This document shows, piece after piece, positions 1 through 9,086 of a stretch of 63,520 nucleotides of DNA. The stretch is taken from NCBI GenBank assembly GCA_039028635.1, contig JBCCHV010000038.1, positions 1 through 63,520 on the forward strand, in the 5' to 3' direction. The translations under genes and the position numbers were made by a program. The notes beneath the pieces are model-generated. The model was not told where the DNA came from. It was given only the letters and a program-made list of their open reading frames with translations, and did not search any database. The DNA comes from Acidobacteriota bacterium (GTDB lineage Bacteria; Acidobacteriota; Thermoanaerobaculia; Multivoradales; JBCCEF01). Every line of letters begins with the position of its first letter. Positions within the stretch are counted from its first letter, which is position 1.

Positions 1-360
1 ATGTTTCACAATTTCCCAGTCAAAAGCTTCTACCTTCTTCCTGGCTGCCCTCGAAAGTGCTTCACCCTTTTCGGCCTGTGCACAAAGCGCTCTCACGGCA
101 CTCACGATCGCTTCTTTGTTATCGGGAGGTACCAATATACCTCCGCTCGCCATGCGGAGCCAACGCGGGACGTTGAATGGAAACCCCTTGATCTCCGCGG
201 TATAGGCATTGTAAGTGGTCGCCGCGCCGTAGTCGTCTTCCAGTTGCTCATCGGCGGTGACCTTGATGGCGAGTGGTTTGACCTCGACATAGCTGGCCTG
301 TGCCGCCGTGGCGATCAGAAAAAGAAGGGTCGAAAGGCGGGTCTTTGTTGAGCGCCTCAT
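1..360 (-). CDS. exported protein of unknown function, partial (C-terminus beyond window)
   Basis: The frame starts with ATG at 360-358 and stays open to the left edge, so the protein is cut off after 120 residues. It begins MRRSTKTRLSTLLFLIATAAQA, a short basic segment plus hydrophobic core ending in AQA, which is a typical Sec signal peptide; the mature part starts near SYVEVKPLA. The start codon overlaps the TGA of the upstream gene (ATGA at 357-360), so the two are probably translationally coupled and act together outside the cytoplasm. The rest (WLRMASGGILVPPDN, then a charged helix with many Ala, Lys and Arg) matches no family I recognise. The reading frame is supported by the overlap and signal peptide; the function is unknown. 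Confidence 0.6.
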   Translation of the reverse strand, partial: MRRSTKTRLSTLLFLIATAAQASYVEVKPLAIKVTADEQLEDDYGAATTYNAYTAEIKGFPFNVPRWLRMASGGILVPPDNKEAIVSAVRALCAQAEKGEALSRAARKKVEAFDWEIVKH

Positions 361-1358
361 GGTGTATGACCTTCCCGGGCTGCGTTGACAAAAGCTCTCT
401 TGAGTGCCGTTGCAGCCTCGATGCGCGCCGATCGGTTCATGACCAGGAGAGTGGTCGGGGATAGCGGGAGGAACTTCTCGACCACTGATTTCAGGAGCGC
501 CTCGAAGGGCGTGAGGTCACCGGGATAGTCATAGCGCCATAGTCGTCGTCGAAGCTCGTCGATGGCCGCATTGAGGGCTGCGGTGTGTGCGATCTCGTCC
601 GAGATCTCGAGCTCTTCGTAGGCGTCGAGGTCGAAGGTTGCCCCGTGGTTGAGGCCATGGGCCTGGAGGATGGGGACAACGATCTGATCGCGATGGGTTT
701 CGAGAAGCCGCTCATAGTGCTCGAGCCCTGCTTCGACTTCCTGCAGGAACGCTGCCGCTGTCAAGGGGTTCTCTGGCTCCTGGAAGAGCGGACGGACCAT
801 CGCCGGAAAGAGCTCCAGGAACAGCCCGATGTCGGGCTCGCCGCTGTCGTTGGTCGCTTGGTAGAAGCTCTCCAAGAGGCTGAGAAGGGTCCTCTTGTAA
901 GACACCAGGTCAGGTCGCATTCTCGGATCGAGCGAAAGGACGAGGGTGCGATTCTCGCCGCTGTCCGGGGCCTGGACTTCGACTCCGAAGAGCGCTGACG
1001 AGCTCCTGAGAGCGTTCTGGGTGGCGCCGAAATTGAAATGCAGACCGCTGAGTCGATAGATTTTGGCGGTGGTCTGCTGAGCCATCTGTTCGCGCGCCGG
1101 GTCTGTCCACCAGGTGAGGTCCGTCGTTCTCCAGTGGCGGGTGCGGTCGAGCTGCTCCTCGCTCAAGGCGAAGCCGAAGACCGCTTCGGCGGTGCGGCGG
1201 ATGTCGTCCTCGCCTTGGGGGAGGAGTCCCCCGGGTTCGCCGGAGTCCGACAATGGGTGAGGGAACGAGACCTCGGTTTCGGCACTGATCGTTGCCGTGA
1301 GGAATGTCGTCGCGAAGAAAGCCGCGGCGATGGCGAGTCGCTTGCTTCGGAAACTCAT
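357..1358 (-). CDS. exported protein of unknown function
   Basis: A 333-residue protein. The first ~26 residues (MSFRSKRLAIAAAFFATTFLTATISA) form a clear Sec signal peptide, so it acts in the periplasm or outside. The mature part is largely helical and rich in acidic residues, with no catalytic motif I can name and no lipobox. It is followed, with an ATGA overlap, by a second exported protein truncated at the window edge, which suggests a two-gene unit. Upstream lies a 324-bp region shared with a divergent gene at 1683. The function is unknown; the gene call is firm because of the signal peptide, high third-position GC and coupling. Confidence 0.75.
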   Translation of the reverse strand: MSFRSKRLAIAAAFFATTFLTATISAETEVSFPHPLSDSGEPGGLLPQGEDDIRRTAEAVFGFALSEEQLDRTRHWRTTDLTWWTDPAREQMAQQTTAKIYRLSGLHFNFGATQNALRSSSALFGVEVQAPDSGENRTLVLSLDPRMRPDLVSYKRTLLSLLESFYQATNDSGEPDIGLFLELFPAMVRPLFQEPENPLTAAAFLQEVEAGLEHYERLLETHRDQIVVPILQAHGLNHGATFDLDAYEELEISDEIAHTAALNAAIDELRRRLWRYDYPGDLTPFEALLKSVVEKFLPLSPTTLLVMNRSARIEAATALKRAFVNAAREGHTP

Positions 1359-1682
1359 ACTGTTCTCCCAGGTTGACTTTCGATCCGGCGACCTTGAGAG
1401 GAAGGCGGATCCTCAGTGCGTTCTGTCGCGGGCGCCGAGCCCGCTGCGGAAACTCTAGGAGCGAAAAACGGGTGCGGAGCGGGTCTGGGAGACAGGCCAT
1501 GGATGGCAAGTCTTGGCAAGCTGTCGAGGAGAGATGAGGACTAGATGATGAGATCGACTCATCTTCAGTTCGCGAGGCCAGGGCGTAGGAATGCCGATCG
1601 AGATGGCTCGTATGGTCTAGGGACGGCGCGTGCGGCTTGGCCTTGGCGAGTCGGTCGATAAAACGCTAGACGGAGGTGCTGA
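1359..1682. other. divergent intergenic region
   Basis: A 324-base spacer between two divergent genes for exported proteins. Promoters for both must lie here, but I cannot pick convincing -35/-10 pairs. A small inverted repeat (GATGAG, 5-base gap, CTCATC) sits near 1546-1562. The plus-strand gene has a good ribosome site (GGAGGTG) just before its ATG at 1683. I see no other gene or RNA in it. Confidence 0.4.
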
Positions 1683-3629
1683 ATGTTCGGTGACAAGTTG
1701 CCCCAATGGGGCATTTCGCTGACGACGGTCCTTGTGTCCTCGATGGTGTGCGCTGGCGCTGCGATGGGTGCGAGCGAGACCTCGCTCTCGGGGCGAGTTC
1801 TTTCACTCGCGGGAGATCCCGTTGAGGCCGCCGCCGTGGCAGTTTCGGTAGGCGACGCGGGGCCCGACTTCGCACTCGACCCACCCACGGTTCAGATCCA
1901 TCGGCCCTTGATCGGCACCGATGCCGAGGGCCGGTTCATGCTCGAGGGCGTGCCCGAAGGCACCATCACCGTTTGGGCTGAGCACCCCGACTTCGGGGAA
2001 GCCGTCACGGTGCTCGACGCGGCGGCGCGGCTCGGCGGCGACCTGGAGCTGATCCTCGATCTCGATCGCCGAATCCGGGGCTACGTGAAGTCTCCGAACG
2101 GAGACCCGGCGATCGGCGTCAACGTCATCCTCGAGCGTCTCGACCCAGCGGGGAGCGCAACCCAGTGGGAAAAGCCGGGGCCGCGGGGAGGCTTCTCCTA
2201 CCCCTGGCAGACCCCGGGCTCCTACCGTCTCTCGATTCGGAAGGAGGGCTATGAGCTGGTGGGCGGTCCGGTGACCTTCGAGTTCTCCGCTCGAGGCTCG
2301 CCGCTCTATGGCATGACGGTGCGGAAGTACCGCGGCGAAGAGCTCTTTGGTCGGATCCTCGGCTTGTCTTCGCCCGATCTGGAGAGGGCCGAGGTCCGAG
2401 CCGTACTGCTCGATGATTCGAGAAACCTGAGCTCCTCGTCGGTTGTCGAACCCCAGAAGGGGACCTTCCACCTGGAGGGCTTGATTCCCGGCAAATGGCG
2501 CATCGATGCTCGGGATCGTGCGACCGGCACCAGTTGGTCGCGCGAGCTCGAGGTGGTCGAGGGGGGAAGCCCCTATCGCGTGAACTTGAAGCTGGGTGGG
2601 GGATTCGAGCTGCGCGGCGTCGTGCGGGCCAACGGTCGTCCCTTCGCCGGGGCGACGGTTCGCCTCGACGGTTTGACCGTGGCGATGGCGCCGCAGGTCG
2701 AAGCCGGCCTCGATGGCTCCTTCCGGCTGCGTGGCCTCGAGCCTGGGCGGTACGTGTTGCGGGTCCAGTTCGGCATGCCCCTCGACTTCCACCAGCGGGA
2801 GATCACCGTGACCGGCGATCGCGAGATCGACCTCGATGTCGCTGCCGCCTTTCTCGAAGGCAAGATCTCGGAAGCTCCCTGGACCGGTCGGGCCGAGAGG
2901 GCGGTGCTGATGATTCATCCGCTCGACCGCGGGCAACGGGGGCGCCAATTCGGTGTCACCTACATCAGTCCTGAGGGAGAGTTCCTGATCACCCGGATTC
3001 CCCCCGGCGCCTACCGGATTGCGAGCCTCCGGAACGGCTTCCCGGCCGCCAGCGGAACAATCCAGCTCGCCGCTGGCGACAAACGACAGATCGAGCTTCA
3101 GCGTCCGGCCGGAATCGACTTCGAGATTCAGGTCGATCTCGCCGAGGTTCCGGACACCCGTGGTCTGCAACTGCTTCTTTTGGGCGAAAACGGTGAGACC
3201 GTCTACACGGCTCGGGTTGCGGTCTCTTCCGGGGGCAGAGTGCCCCTCGCCGACGTTCCGGCCGGAACCTGGACCCTCGCACTCTCTGGCGAATCCACCG
3301 CCTGGGCCGAAGCCCGGGTGGAAGTCCCCGGCCCGGCGCCCCGCATCAGCCTGCAGGCCGAATCCCGGCTGCAGATCGAAGCGCCGGCCCTCGCCAACAC
3401 CGCCTACGCCCATGTCTTGGTCGAGCGCCTGGATGGTGAGACTCCCCAGACGATCACCACCGCCGGCCATCACCTTCTGCGTGGCAAGGCCACCCTCGGC
3501 AACCTGCCGTCGGGACGGTGGGAAGTGCGCACCGAGACTCCGAACGGAAAGGCGTTGGTCGGGCTCGTCGAGCTCGAGGGTGGCCAGCTTCGAACGCTGG
3601 AGATGAAAGCGTCCCGAGGGCACTTCTAG
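1683..3629 (+). CDS. exported carboxypeptidase-regulatory-like repeat protein
   Basis: A 648-residue protein with an N-terminal hydrophobic segment (residues ~10-30, ending AAMGA) that acts as a signal peptide or anchor. The mature part is a series of beta-sandwich modules of the carboxypeptidase-regulatory/SpaA type. Each shows the pattern L-SGRV-x-A-G-P-V-x-A-x-V followed by an aspartate/glycine-rich strand and G-x-Y-x-L (for example residues ~37-125, 130-205, 300-375). Such proteins are common at the cell surface of Acidobacteriota and usually serve structure or ligand binding rather than catalysis. The start is supported by GGAGGTG 5-6 bases before the ATG. The stop codon TAG lies inside the terminal repeat of an inverted-repeat element (3627-3808). 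Confidence 0.8.
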   Translation: MFGDKLPQWGISLTTVLVSSMVCAGAAMGASETSLSGRVLSLAGDPVEAAAVAVSVGDAGPDFALDPPTVQIHRPLIGTDAEGRFMLEGVPEGTITVWAEHPDFGEAVTVLDAAARLGGDLELILDLDRRIRGYVKSPNGDPAIGVNVILERLDPAGSATQWEKPGPRGGFSYPWQTPGSYRLSIRKEGYELVGGPVTFEFSARGSPLYGMTVRKYRGEELFGRILGLSSPDLERAEVRAVLLDDSRNLSSSSVVEPQKGTFHLEGLIPGKWRIDARDRATGTSWSRELEVVEGGSPYRVNLKLGGGFELRGVVRANGRPFAGATVRLDGLTVAMAPQVEAGLDGSFRLRGLEPGRYVLRVQFGMPLDFHQREITVTGDREIDLDVAAAFLEGKISEAPWTGRAERAVLMIHPLDRGQRGRQFGVTYISPEGEFLITRIPPGAYRIASLRNGFPAASGTIQLAAGDKRQIELQRPAGIDFEIQVDLAEVPDTRGLQLLLLGENGETVYTARVAVSSGGRVPLADVPAGTWTLALSGESTAWAEARVEVPGPAPRISLQAESRLQIEAPALANTAYAHVLVERLDGETPQTITTAGHHLLRGKATLGNLPSGRWEVRTETPNGKALVGLVELEGGQLRTLEMKASRGHF

Positions 3630-3808
3630 CCCGGCCTTCTCACGAGCTTTCCGCTGCGCGTCCGTATGTCCCCGAATCTGCTGCGTTATCCGTCGCCTGC
3701 TCTCCTCGCAGTACATCGAGTACGGCTGCGTCGTGGCAGCGACGGATGCCTTGCATCTTCAGGAACCTACGGCCTCTCGCCAGGAAACCTCGTGAGAAGG
3801 CCGGGCTA
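3627..3808. repeat. inverted-repeat element A1 with 20-bp perfect ends
   Basis: The left end TAGCCCGGCCTTCTCACGAG (3627-3646) is matched exactly by its reverse complement at 3789-3808. The 142-base interior has no convincing open frame. The left end includes the stop codon of the preceding gene. The next, related unit starts inside the last two bases of this one. It could be a non-autonomous mobile element (MITE-like), or a long hairpin acting as a bidirectional terminator between the convergent genes at 1683 and 3924. Confidence 0.75.
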
Positions 3809-3887
3809 GTCCGGCCTTCTCACCAGATCTCCGCTTATCGTCCGCAAGCTACGAGCTGTCTCTCGAAGGTCTGGTGAGAAGGTCGGG
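3807..3887. repeat. inverted-repeat element A2, shorter relative of A1
   Basis: Starts TAGTCCGGCCTTCTCACCAG (3807-3826) and ends with the near reverse complement CTGGTGAGAAGGTCGGG (3871-3887). The core CCTTCTCAC...GTGAGAAGG is shared with A1, while the interior is only about 45 bases. Two head-to-tail units with the same ends and different interiors suggest successive insertions or recombination of one element family. Confidence 0.65.
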
Positions 3888-3923
3888 TTGGATATGGGAT
3901 TTGTTGATGTGTCCGAGGCCGCT

Positions 3924-5366
3924 TCAGGCGGCTCGGTTGCGCAGGGGCAGCGGGTTCTTCCGCAGGTCTTCGACGATGATCCGGGCGACCTCCCGTGCCA
4001 GTACTTCATTGCCTAGCTGATTGAAGTGGCAGCAGCTGTCGATGTAGAGAGGCTCCTGAACCTGTCGAAAGGCGAGGGTGAGGTCGAAGAAGGGAATGCC
4101 GTCGTCGCGGAGTCGGGCGCCTTCGGCCTGGAGGAGTGGGTAACCCGTCTGCGCTGGTTCCATGTAGAGATTTCGTGCATCGATGGCCGTTTGCCTTTCG
4201 GCGGCGGACATCGGTTTCGAATCCGCGACATATTGATTGGGTTGGAGCAAATGGTAGTAGCGACTGCCGGCGGAAGTCGCCAATCCGTGCATGACTTCGG
4301 AGGACTGGGCCCAGAATCCCACCGCGGCCCGTAGCGCATGGTCGCGGTTCGGGAACGAGTAGGCTGGACCCGAGGCGACGTATGAGCGATTGGCCTTCTG
4401 CAGTGCGAGAAGCTTCTGCTGAGCTTGGTAAGAGTCGCTCTGGATTCGCCGGTCGCGCCAGCGCCAGAGGAGATTGTGGCTGACGCTCCAGCGCAGCGGT
4501 GAGCTCGCCGTTCGTTCGGCGAGCCGCAGTCTTCGGTTGTGGTGGAAGGCTCTCTCGCCCGCCAAGGTTTGGCGTTCGAGATCGGGAACGCTGCGTACGA
4601 AGTGCTCCCAGGCGCGAGGGAAGAAAGGGTAGGTCCCGGCGGGGAGGTTCTCCGCCATCGGCAGGGCGACATCGTTGAAGCCATCGAGGTTGATGACGAT
4701 GTCGGGAGTCTCGTCATGGCTCATCAGCCAGGCCAGGGTCATGAGCTGCTGGGGCTGCTTGAAGCCGGGTTGAGCATGGCTGCTGATCCGCACCTCCCGT
4801 CCGATCGCCCGAGACAGCTCCTGGGTCAGGATTTTACGCCCGCCGAAGCTGAATCCGAAGGCCACGGATCCGCCGAAGACACTCACCCGCACGGCGTGGT
4901 CCGGAATGTCCGTCTGGTGGCGATAGCGCCAGAAGCCGTCTTCTCCCACCACCACGTGGGAGTCCTGGCGCTCCGGCTCCTCGTTCAAATCGGTGCTGTA
5001 GACGAAGCCGAGAAAGGGATGGACCACCTGCCCACCCATCCGCATCTTGGCGAGCACTGGCGACCGTTCCTTGATCTCCACCTCGGGCGCCGGCTCGGCG
5101 CCGACGGCCGCTCGCAGGGCCGCGGCTCGACCGTAGGTGAAAGCGCTGCCTTCCATGACGGCCCAGCCGAGGAAGCTCGTGCCTTCGATCGTCAGAGCCA
5201 GGAAGGCCAAAGACAGCAGTGAGAGGATGATGCGGAAGCCTCGAGAGCGGGTTGGCCGAGGCGAGGCGCGGTCGGCATCCGACGAATCGAGGGCAGGCAA
5301 GGCGAGACCAGTGACGGAGAGGGATGTTTTGATGGCATGAAATTTCATGGCATTGGACCATATCAC
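3924..5366 (-). CDS. membrane-anchored SGNH/GDSL-type hydrolase
   Basis: A 480-residue protein with one membrane segment at residues ~44-66 and the rest probably periplasmic. SGNH blocks are visible in order: V-F-G-G-S-V-A-F-G-F (nucleophile Ser167), N-L-D-G-F-N-D-V (Asn231 in the G-x-N-D block), and D-S-C-C-H-F-N near residue 443 (the Asp-x-x-His pair). Together these make an esterase or acetyl-esterase fold; similar proteins modify polysaccharides or lipids, but the substrate cannot be read here. An internal ATG at 5348 (MKFHAIKT) is an equally possible start, since neither has a clear ribosome site. It is a single gene, convergent with the gene at 1683. Confidence 0.75.
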   Translation of the reverse strand: MIWSNAMKFHAIKTSLSVTGLALPALDSSDADRASPRPTRSRGFRIILSLLSLAFLALTIEGTSFLGWAVMEGSAFTYGRAAALRAAVGAEPAPEVEIKERSPVLAKMRMGGQVVHPFLGFVYSTDLNEEPERQDSHVVVGEDGFWRYRHQTDIPDHAVRVSVFGGSVAFGFSFGGRKILTQELSRAIGREVRISSHAQPGFKQPQQLMTLAWLMSHDETPDIVINLDGFNDVALPMAENLPAGTYPFFPRAWEHFVRSVPDLERQTLAGERAFHHNRRLRLAERTASSPLRWSVSHNLLWRWRDRRIQSDSYQAQQKLLALQKANRSYVASGPAYSFPNRDHALRAAVGFWAQSSEVMHGLATSAGSRYYHLLQPNQYVADSKPMSAAERQTAIDARNLYMEPAQTGYPLLQAEGARLRDDGIPFFDLTLAFRQVQEPLYIDSCCHFNQLGNEVLAREVARIIVEDLRKNPLPLRNRAA

Positions 5367-5506
5367 TGATGCTGATCTGACATTATGGGATCTGCAGACT
5401 CTTGCTTCGAGAGCTGGTCATCGACCGAGAATCCGCCGGCCCCGGGAGGTCAGTCGAGCTCCGGAACAGCCTCGGGAGCTGACTGCGACGACGAAGGTCC
5501 GAGCCA

Positions 5507-5959
5507 ATGCACAGCAACAGAATCGAGATCAACGGACAGCCAGTTTCCGCCTCCGCGGTGGGCACCAACGACGGGCTCAACTTCGGCCGCTTCGACCACG
5601 GCGAGATCTCCGTCCATCCATACCAAGCCTGGATTTCCGGTCAGTCCGTTCTCAGCGCTCTCGAGGCCAGCTACGCTCGCCTCCTTCGCGAGCTCCAAGA
5701 GGACGATCCCTTCGAGCCCTCCAAGCTCAGCGAGATCGGGTACCCGGTCCTCGAAGAAGTCCTTCGGAGCTATCCAGGCCACCTCTCCGAGGTCATCGAC
5801 CACCTCGGCCGCGAGCTCTTGTCGACCGTCTTCCCGTTCGGGGCCCAGAGTAGGTACGTGATCAACAGCCTCGACGGCTACGAGGTCGAGGCAAAAGGTT
5901 TGCGGATCCGGGGGCGGTGCTTCGAGTACTCAAGAGGGCACCGGAAGGTCCCTGGGTGA
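5507..5959 (+). CDS. hypothetical protein
   Basis: A 150-residue frame with strongly GC-biased third positions and a weak ribosome site (GAAGG) before the ATG, divergent from the SGNH gene. There is no signal peptide and no membrane segment. The middle (SYARLLRELQEDDPFEPSKL) is probably helical. I recognise no family. The coding call rests on codon bias and on competing frames lacking it; the function is unknown. Confidence 0.45.
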   Translation: MHSNRIEINGQPVSASAVGTNDGLNFGRFDHGEISVHPYQAWISGQSVLSALEASYARLLRELQEDDPFEPSKLSEIGYPVLEEVLRSYPGHLSEVIDHLGRELLSTVFPFGAQSRYVINSLDGYEVEAKGLRIRGRCFEYSRGHRKVPG

Positions 5960-6205
5960 TCGAGAGCTTGTTCTTCTCCGACCGGTCGACAAGGTGCCAG
6001 GACTGCTCGACAGGGGGCGATCGGATTCAGAGCGTGAAGATCCAGATCGGCCGCCAGGCCGGCGCGTGCCTCCCCCTGCTCGGTGGGAATGAGCCGGGAC
6101 TGCATCGAGAGCCGCCCGCCGAAGCAGGCTTCGACGGGCTTGGCCCGAGTACGACACCCGCTGGGAGACAGCGGGTCACTTCATGGACTGGAAACCAGAG
6201 TTGCC

Positions 6206-6514
6206 CTAGCCCTCGTCCTCCGTCCGCTCACCATCTCCAAGGCCACCACCACCGCTGCACGGGCAGGTCACCGACTGGGTGGTGAAGTAAGGCGTTTGAA
6301 CCTGATTCCCGTCGGGACCCACGTCCCACTCGTCCGGAAAACCGGGGCAGCTCACCTTCGTTCCGACCAGCACCACGCAAGCTGAGGTCGCGTAGAAGTC
6401 ATAGAGAACACCGGTACAGCTCGAGGCACCGCTCTCAACAGCCAACGGCCCACCAGCCAACAGCGCCAAGGCCACCAACGCAGTCCATCCAAACAACCGA
6501 GTCCGAGAGGTCAT
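6206..6514 (-). CDS. small exported cysteine-rich protein
   Basis: 102 residues with a clear signal peptide (MTSRTRLFGWTALVALALLAGG...). The mature part is about 75 residues with five or six Cys, ending V-T-C-P-C-S-G-G-G-G. The pattern (Y-D-F-Y, C-V-V-L-V-G-x-x-V-x-C, then a T-P-Y-F strand) resembles the small exported peptides annotated as DUF6289-like in Acidobacteriota and relatives, but I hold that match loosely. The start is supported by GGGGGAAG a few bases upstream. The cysteines suggest disulfide bonds after export. The function is unknown. Confidence 0.6.
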   Translation of the reverse strand: MTSRTRLFGWTALVALALLAGGPLAVESGASSCTGVLYDFYATSACVVLVGTKVSCPGFPDEWDVGPDGNQVQTPYFTTQSVTCPCSGGGGLGDGERTEDEG

Positions 6515-6650
6515 AATCTTCCCCCAATGGCTAAAGATTTTTGATCCTGAAATTCACATAACCAAATATAATTGATATCTCTCATCGGGAACAGGCTAGC
6601 GAACACCAAGGCCAGCGATTCACCTAGCCATAGCTCGGGGAGAGATCTGG

Positions 6651-6765
6651 GAGAGCGTCAGCGATTCGCCCAGCCCAACTGGGGTAGAAGCTCCAGAGAG
6701 CGTCAGCGATTCGCCCAGCCCAACTGGGGTAGAAGCTCCAGAGAGCGTCAGCGATTCGCCCAGCC
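6651..6765. repeat. 45-bp tandem direct repeat, about 2.6 copies
   Basis: Units begin at 6651, 6696 and 6741, each starting GAGAGCGTCAGCGATTCGCC. The first two copies are identical over 45 bases and the third breaks off after 25 bases where a hairpin begins. A degenerate earlier copy (AGCGATTCACCTAGCC) lies near 6613. Units are adjacent with no spacers, so this is not a CRISPR array. Confidence 0.85.
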
Positions 6766-6797
6766 ATAGTTCGGCTGCTTCAGCCGAACTATGGCTG
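6761..6797. terminator. perfect 17-bp hairpin downstream of tRNA-Ser
   Basis: CAGCCATAGTTCGGCTG (6761-6777) and its exact reverse complement (6781-6797) surround a 3-base CTT loop. It lies 38 bases past the 3' end of the minus-strand tRNA-Ser, so it may end that transcript. There is no T tract on either strand, so it may instead be an RNA stability hairpin or a repeat end. Confidence 0.45.
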
Positions 6798-6832
6798 ACC
6801 GAATCCCGACCGAACCGACTTGAGCGAAGCGA

Positions 6833-6926
<94 letters not shown>

Positions 6927-7033
6927 GCGGGGCAGGACGGGTATTCTACGCACCGGCCGGGGGCAGGTCAAAGGCTTCGGGATCGGGGTAGACTAGCGGC
7001 CGTCCATCCACCGACCCAGAGGACCCGAAGCCG

Positions 7034-9073
7034 ATGAATGAAGCCTCCGCCGCGGCCCCGACCGCGTCCGTGGATCTTCTTGCGATCAACTCTCTCCGCT
7101 TCCTGGCCGTCGACATGGTCGAGGCCGCCGGCTGCGGTCACCCTGGGGCGCCGATGGGGCAGGCGGCGCTGGCCTATTGGCTGTGGACGCGCCACCTGCG
7201 GCACGATCCGGCGGAGCCGGAGTGGCTCAATCGCGACCGCTTCGTGCTCTCCTGTGGCCACGCCTCGGCGCTGCTCTACGGGTTGCTCCACCTGTCGGGC
7301 TACGACCTGCCGATGGCGGAGCTGAGGAACTTCCGCCAGCTCGGCTCGAAGACCGCCGGCCATCCGGAGTACGGCCACGCACCGGGTATCGAGACCACCA
7401 CCGGACCCTTGGGACAGGGCTTCGCCAACGCCGTCGGCATGGCGCTGGCCGAGTCGCACCTGGCGGCGCGCTTCAATCGGCCCGATTTTCCGGTGTTCGA
7501 TCACCGCACCTGGGTGCTGGCGAGCGATGGCGATCTGATGGAGGGCATCGCTTCGGAGGCGGCGTCGCTGGCCGGCCACTGGGGCCTCGGCAAGCTCAAC
7601 GTCTTCTATGACGCCAACGAGATCACCATCGATGGCTCGACGAACCTGGCCTTCTCGGAGGACGTCGCCCAGCGCTTCGAGAGCTTTGGCTGGCACATCG
7701 AGCGGGTCGACGACGGCAATGACCTGGTGGCGATCGATCGCGCCATCAAGAGCGCTCGCGGCGAGGCCGAGCGGCCGACGCTGATCGTGACCCGCACCCG
7801 CATCGGCTTCGGCAGCCCGAACCGCGAGAACACTTCGAAGGCCCATGGCGAGGCCCTGGGGGCGGAGGAGGCGCGACTCACCAAGGAAGCACTCGGTTGG
7901 CCGCAGGAGCCGACCTTCCATGTTCCGGAGGAGGCCCGGCAGCCCTTCCGCGCCGCCGCCGAGAGGGGCGCCGGTCTGTCGGCCGAGTGGCGCAAGATGT
8001 TCGAGCGCTATCGCGCCGCCCATGGGGAGCCCGCCGCCGAGATCGAGGCGCGTCTGGCGGGCGAGTTTCCCGATGAGCTGTGGAAGGCGCTGCCCGAGTT
8101 CCACCCCGAGGACGGGCCGCTGGCGACGCGCAAGGCTTCCGGGGCGGTGCTCAATGCGTTGGCTCCGCAGGTGCCGCAGTTGATGGGCGGCTCGGCGGAT
8201 CTCACCGGCTCGAACAACACCTGGATCAACGACGCTGCCGTCTACTCGCGCGACGATCGTGCCGGTCGCAACCTGCACTTCGGAGTCCGCGAGCACGCCA
8301 TGGGCGCGATCATGAACGGCATGGCGCTGTCGAAGCTGTTCATCCCCTACGGCGGCACCTTCTTGATTTTCTCGGACTACATGCGACCGCCCACTCGGCT
8401 GGCGGCGCTGATGGGGATTCCCGGGGTCTTCGTGTTCACCCACGACTCGATCTTCCTCGGCGAGGACGGGCCGACCCACCAGCCGGTGGGCCAGCTCGCC
8501 GCCTTGCGGGCGATTCCCAACGTCAACGTCATCCGGCCGGCCGACGCCAACGAGACCGCCGGCGCCTGGCGCCTCGCCCTCGAGAAGCGAGACGGTCCGA
8601 CGGTGCTGGCGCTGACCCGCCAGAAGCTGCCGATCTCCGACGAGCTGGTGGATCTGGGCCGCGACGGAGCGCTTCAGGGGGGCTACGTCTTGGCCGATCC
8701 GGAGCACGGCCAGGCACCGCGCGCGCTGCTGATCGCCACCGGTTCGGAGGTCAGCCTGGCGCTGGCTTCATACCGCGAGCTCGCCCGCGAGGGTATTCCG
8801 GTGCGGGTGGTCAGCCTGCCGTGCTGGGAGATCTTCGATCGCCAGGAGGCGAGCTATCGCGACAGCGTGTTGCCGCGGCAGATCACGGCACGGCTCGCCA
8901 TCGAAGCCGCCAGCAGCCTGGGTTGGCACAAGTATGTCGGCATCGACGGAGACGTGCTGTCGGTCGACCGCTTCGGTGCTTCGGCGCCCGCCGGCGACCT
9001 GGCGGAGGCCTACGGCTTCACCGTCGCCGAGGTGGTCCGTCGAGTGCGCTTCCTGCTCGACCTCGCCGGCTAG
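7034..9073 (+). CDS. tkt: transketolase
   Basis: 679 residues, the usual length for full bacterial transketolase. It moves two-carbon ketol units between sugar phosphates in the non-oxidative pentose phosphate pathway, using thiamine diphosphate, in the cytoplasm. Visible landmarks: G-H-P-G-A-P-M-G near residue 35, [10 protein letters not shown], the thiamine/metal motif S-D-G-D-L-M-E-G-I, and the pyrimidine-binding half with R-E-H-A-M and F-S-D-Y. It is followed after 13 bases by the MOSC gene, which may share its transcript. No clear promoter is seen in the short gap to the divergent tRNA-Ser. Confidence 0.95.
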   Translation: MNEASAAAPTASVDLLAINSLRFLAVDMVEAAGCGHPGAPMGQAALAYWLWTRHLRHDPAEPEWLNRDRFVLSCGHASALLYGLLHLSGYDLPMAELRNFRQLGSKTAGHPEYGHAPGIETTTGPLGQGFANAVGMALAESHLAARFNRPDFPVFDHRTWVLASDGDLMEGIASEAASLAGHWGLGKLNVFYDANEITIDGSTNLAFSEDVAQRFESFGWHIERVDDGNDLVAIDRAIKSARGEAERPTLIVTRTRIGFGSPNRENTSKAHGEALGAEEARLTKEALGWPQEPTFHVPEEARQPFRAAAERGAGLSAEWRKMFERYRAAHGEPAAEIEARLAGEFPDELWKALPEFHPEDGPLATRKASGAVLNALAPQVPQLMGGSADLTGSNNTWINDAAVYSRDDRAGRNLHFGVREHAMGAIMNGMALSKLFIPYGGTFLIFSDYMRPPTRLAALMGIPGVFVFTHDSIFLGEDGPTHQPVGQLAALRAIPNVNVIRPADANETAGAWRLALEKRDGPTVLALTRQKLPISDELVDLGRDGALQGGYVLADPEHGQAPRALLIATGSEVSLALASYRELAREGIPVRVVSLPCWEIFDRQEASYRDSVLPRQITARLAIEAASSLGWHKYVGIDGDVLSVDRFGASAPAGDLAEAYGFTVAEVVRRVRFLLDLAG

Positions 9074-9086
9074 AAGGAGACTCGTC

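Noticed and set aside
1-351. Plus-strand frame at the left edge
   Set aside because: The minus strand carries a signal peptide and an ATGA overlap with the upstream gene; the plus frame has neither.
1803-3716. A 637-codon antisense frame over the carboxypeptidase-regulatory-like gene
   Set aside because: High GC keeps this frame open; the sense strand has the signal peptide, domain repeats and ribosome site.
6651-6765. Possible CRISPR array
   Set aside because: The 45-base units are directly adjacent with no spacers, and no cas genes are present.
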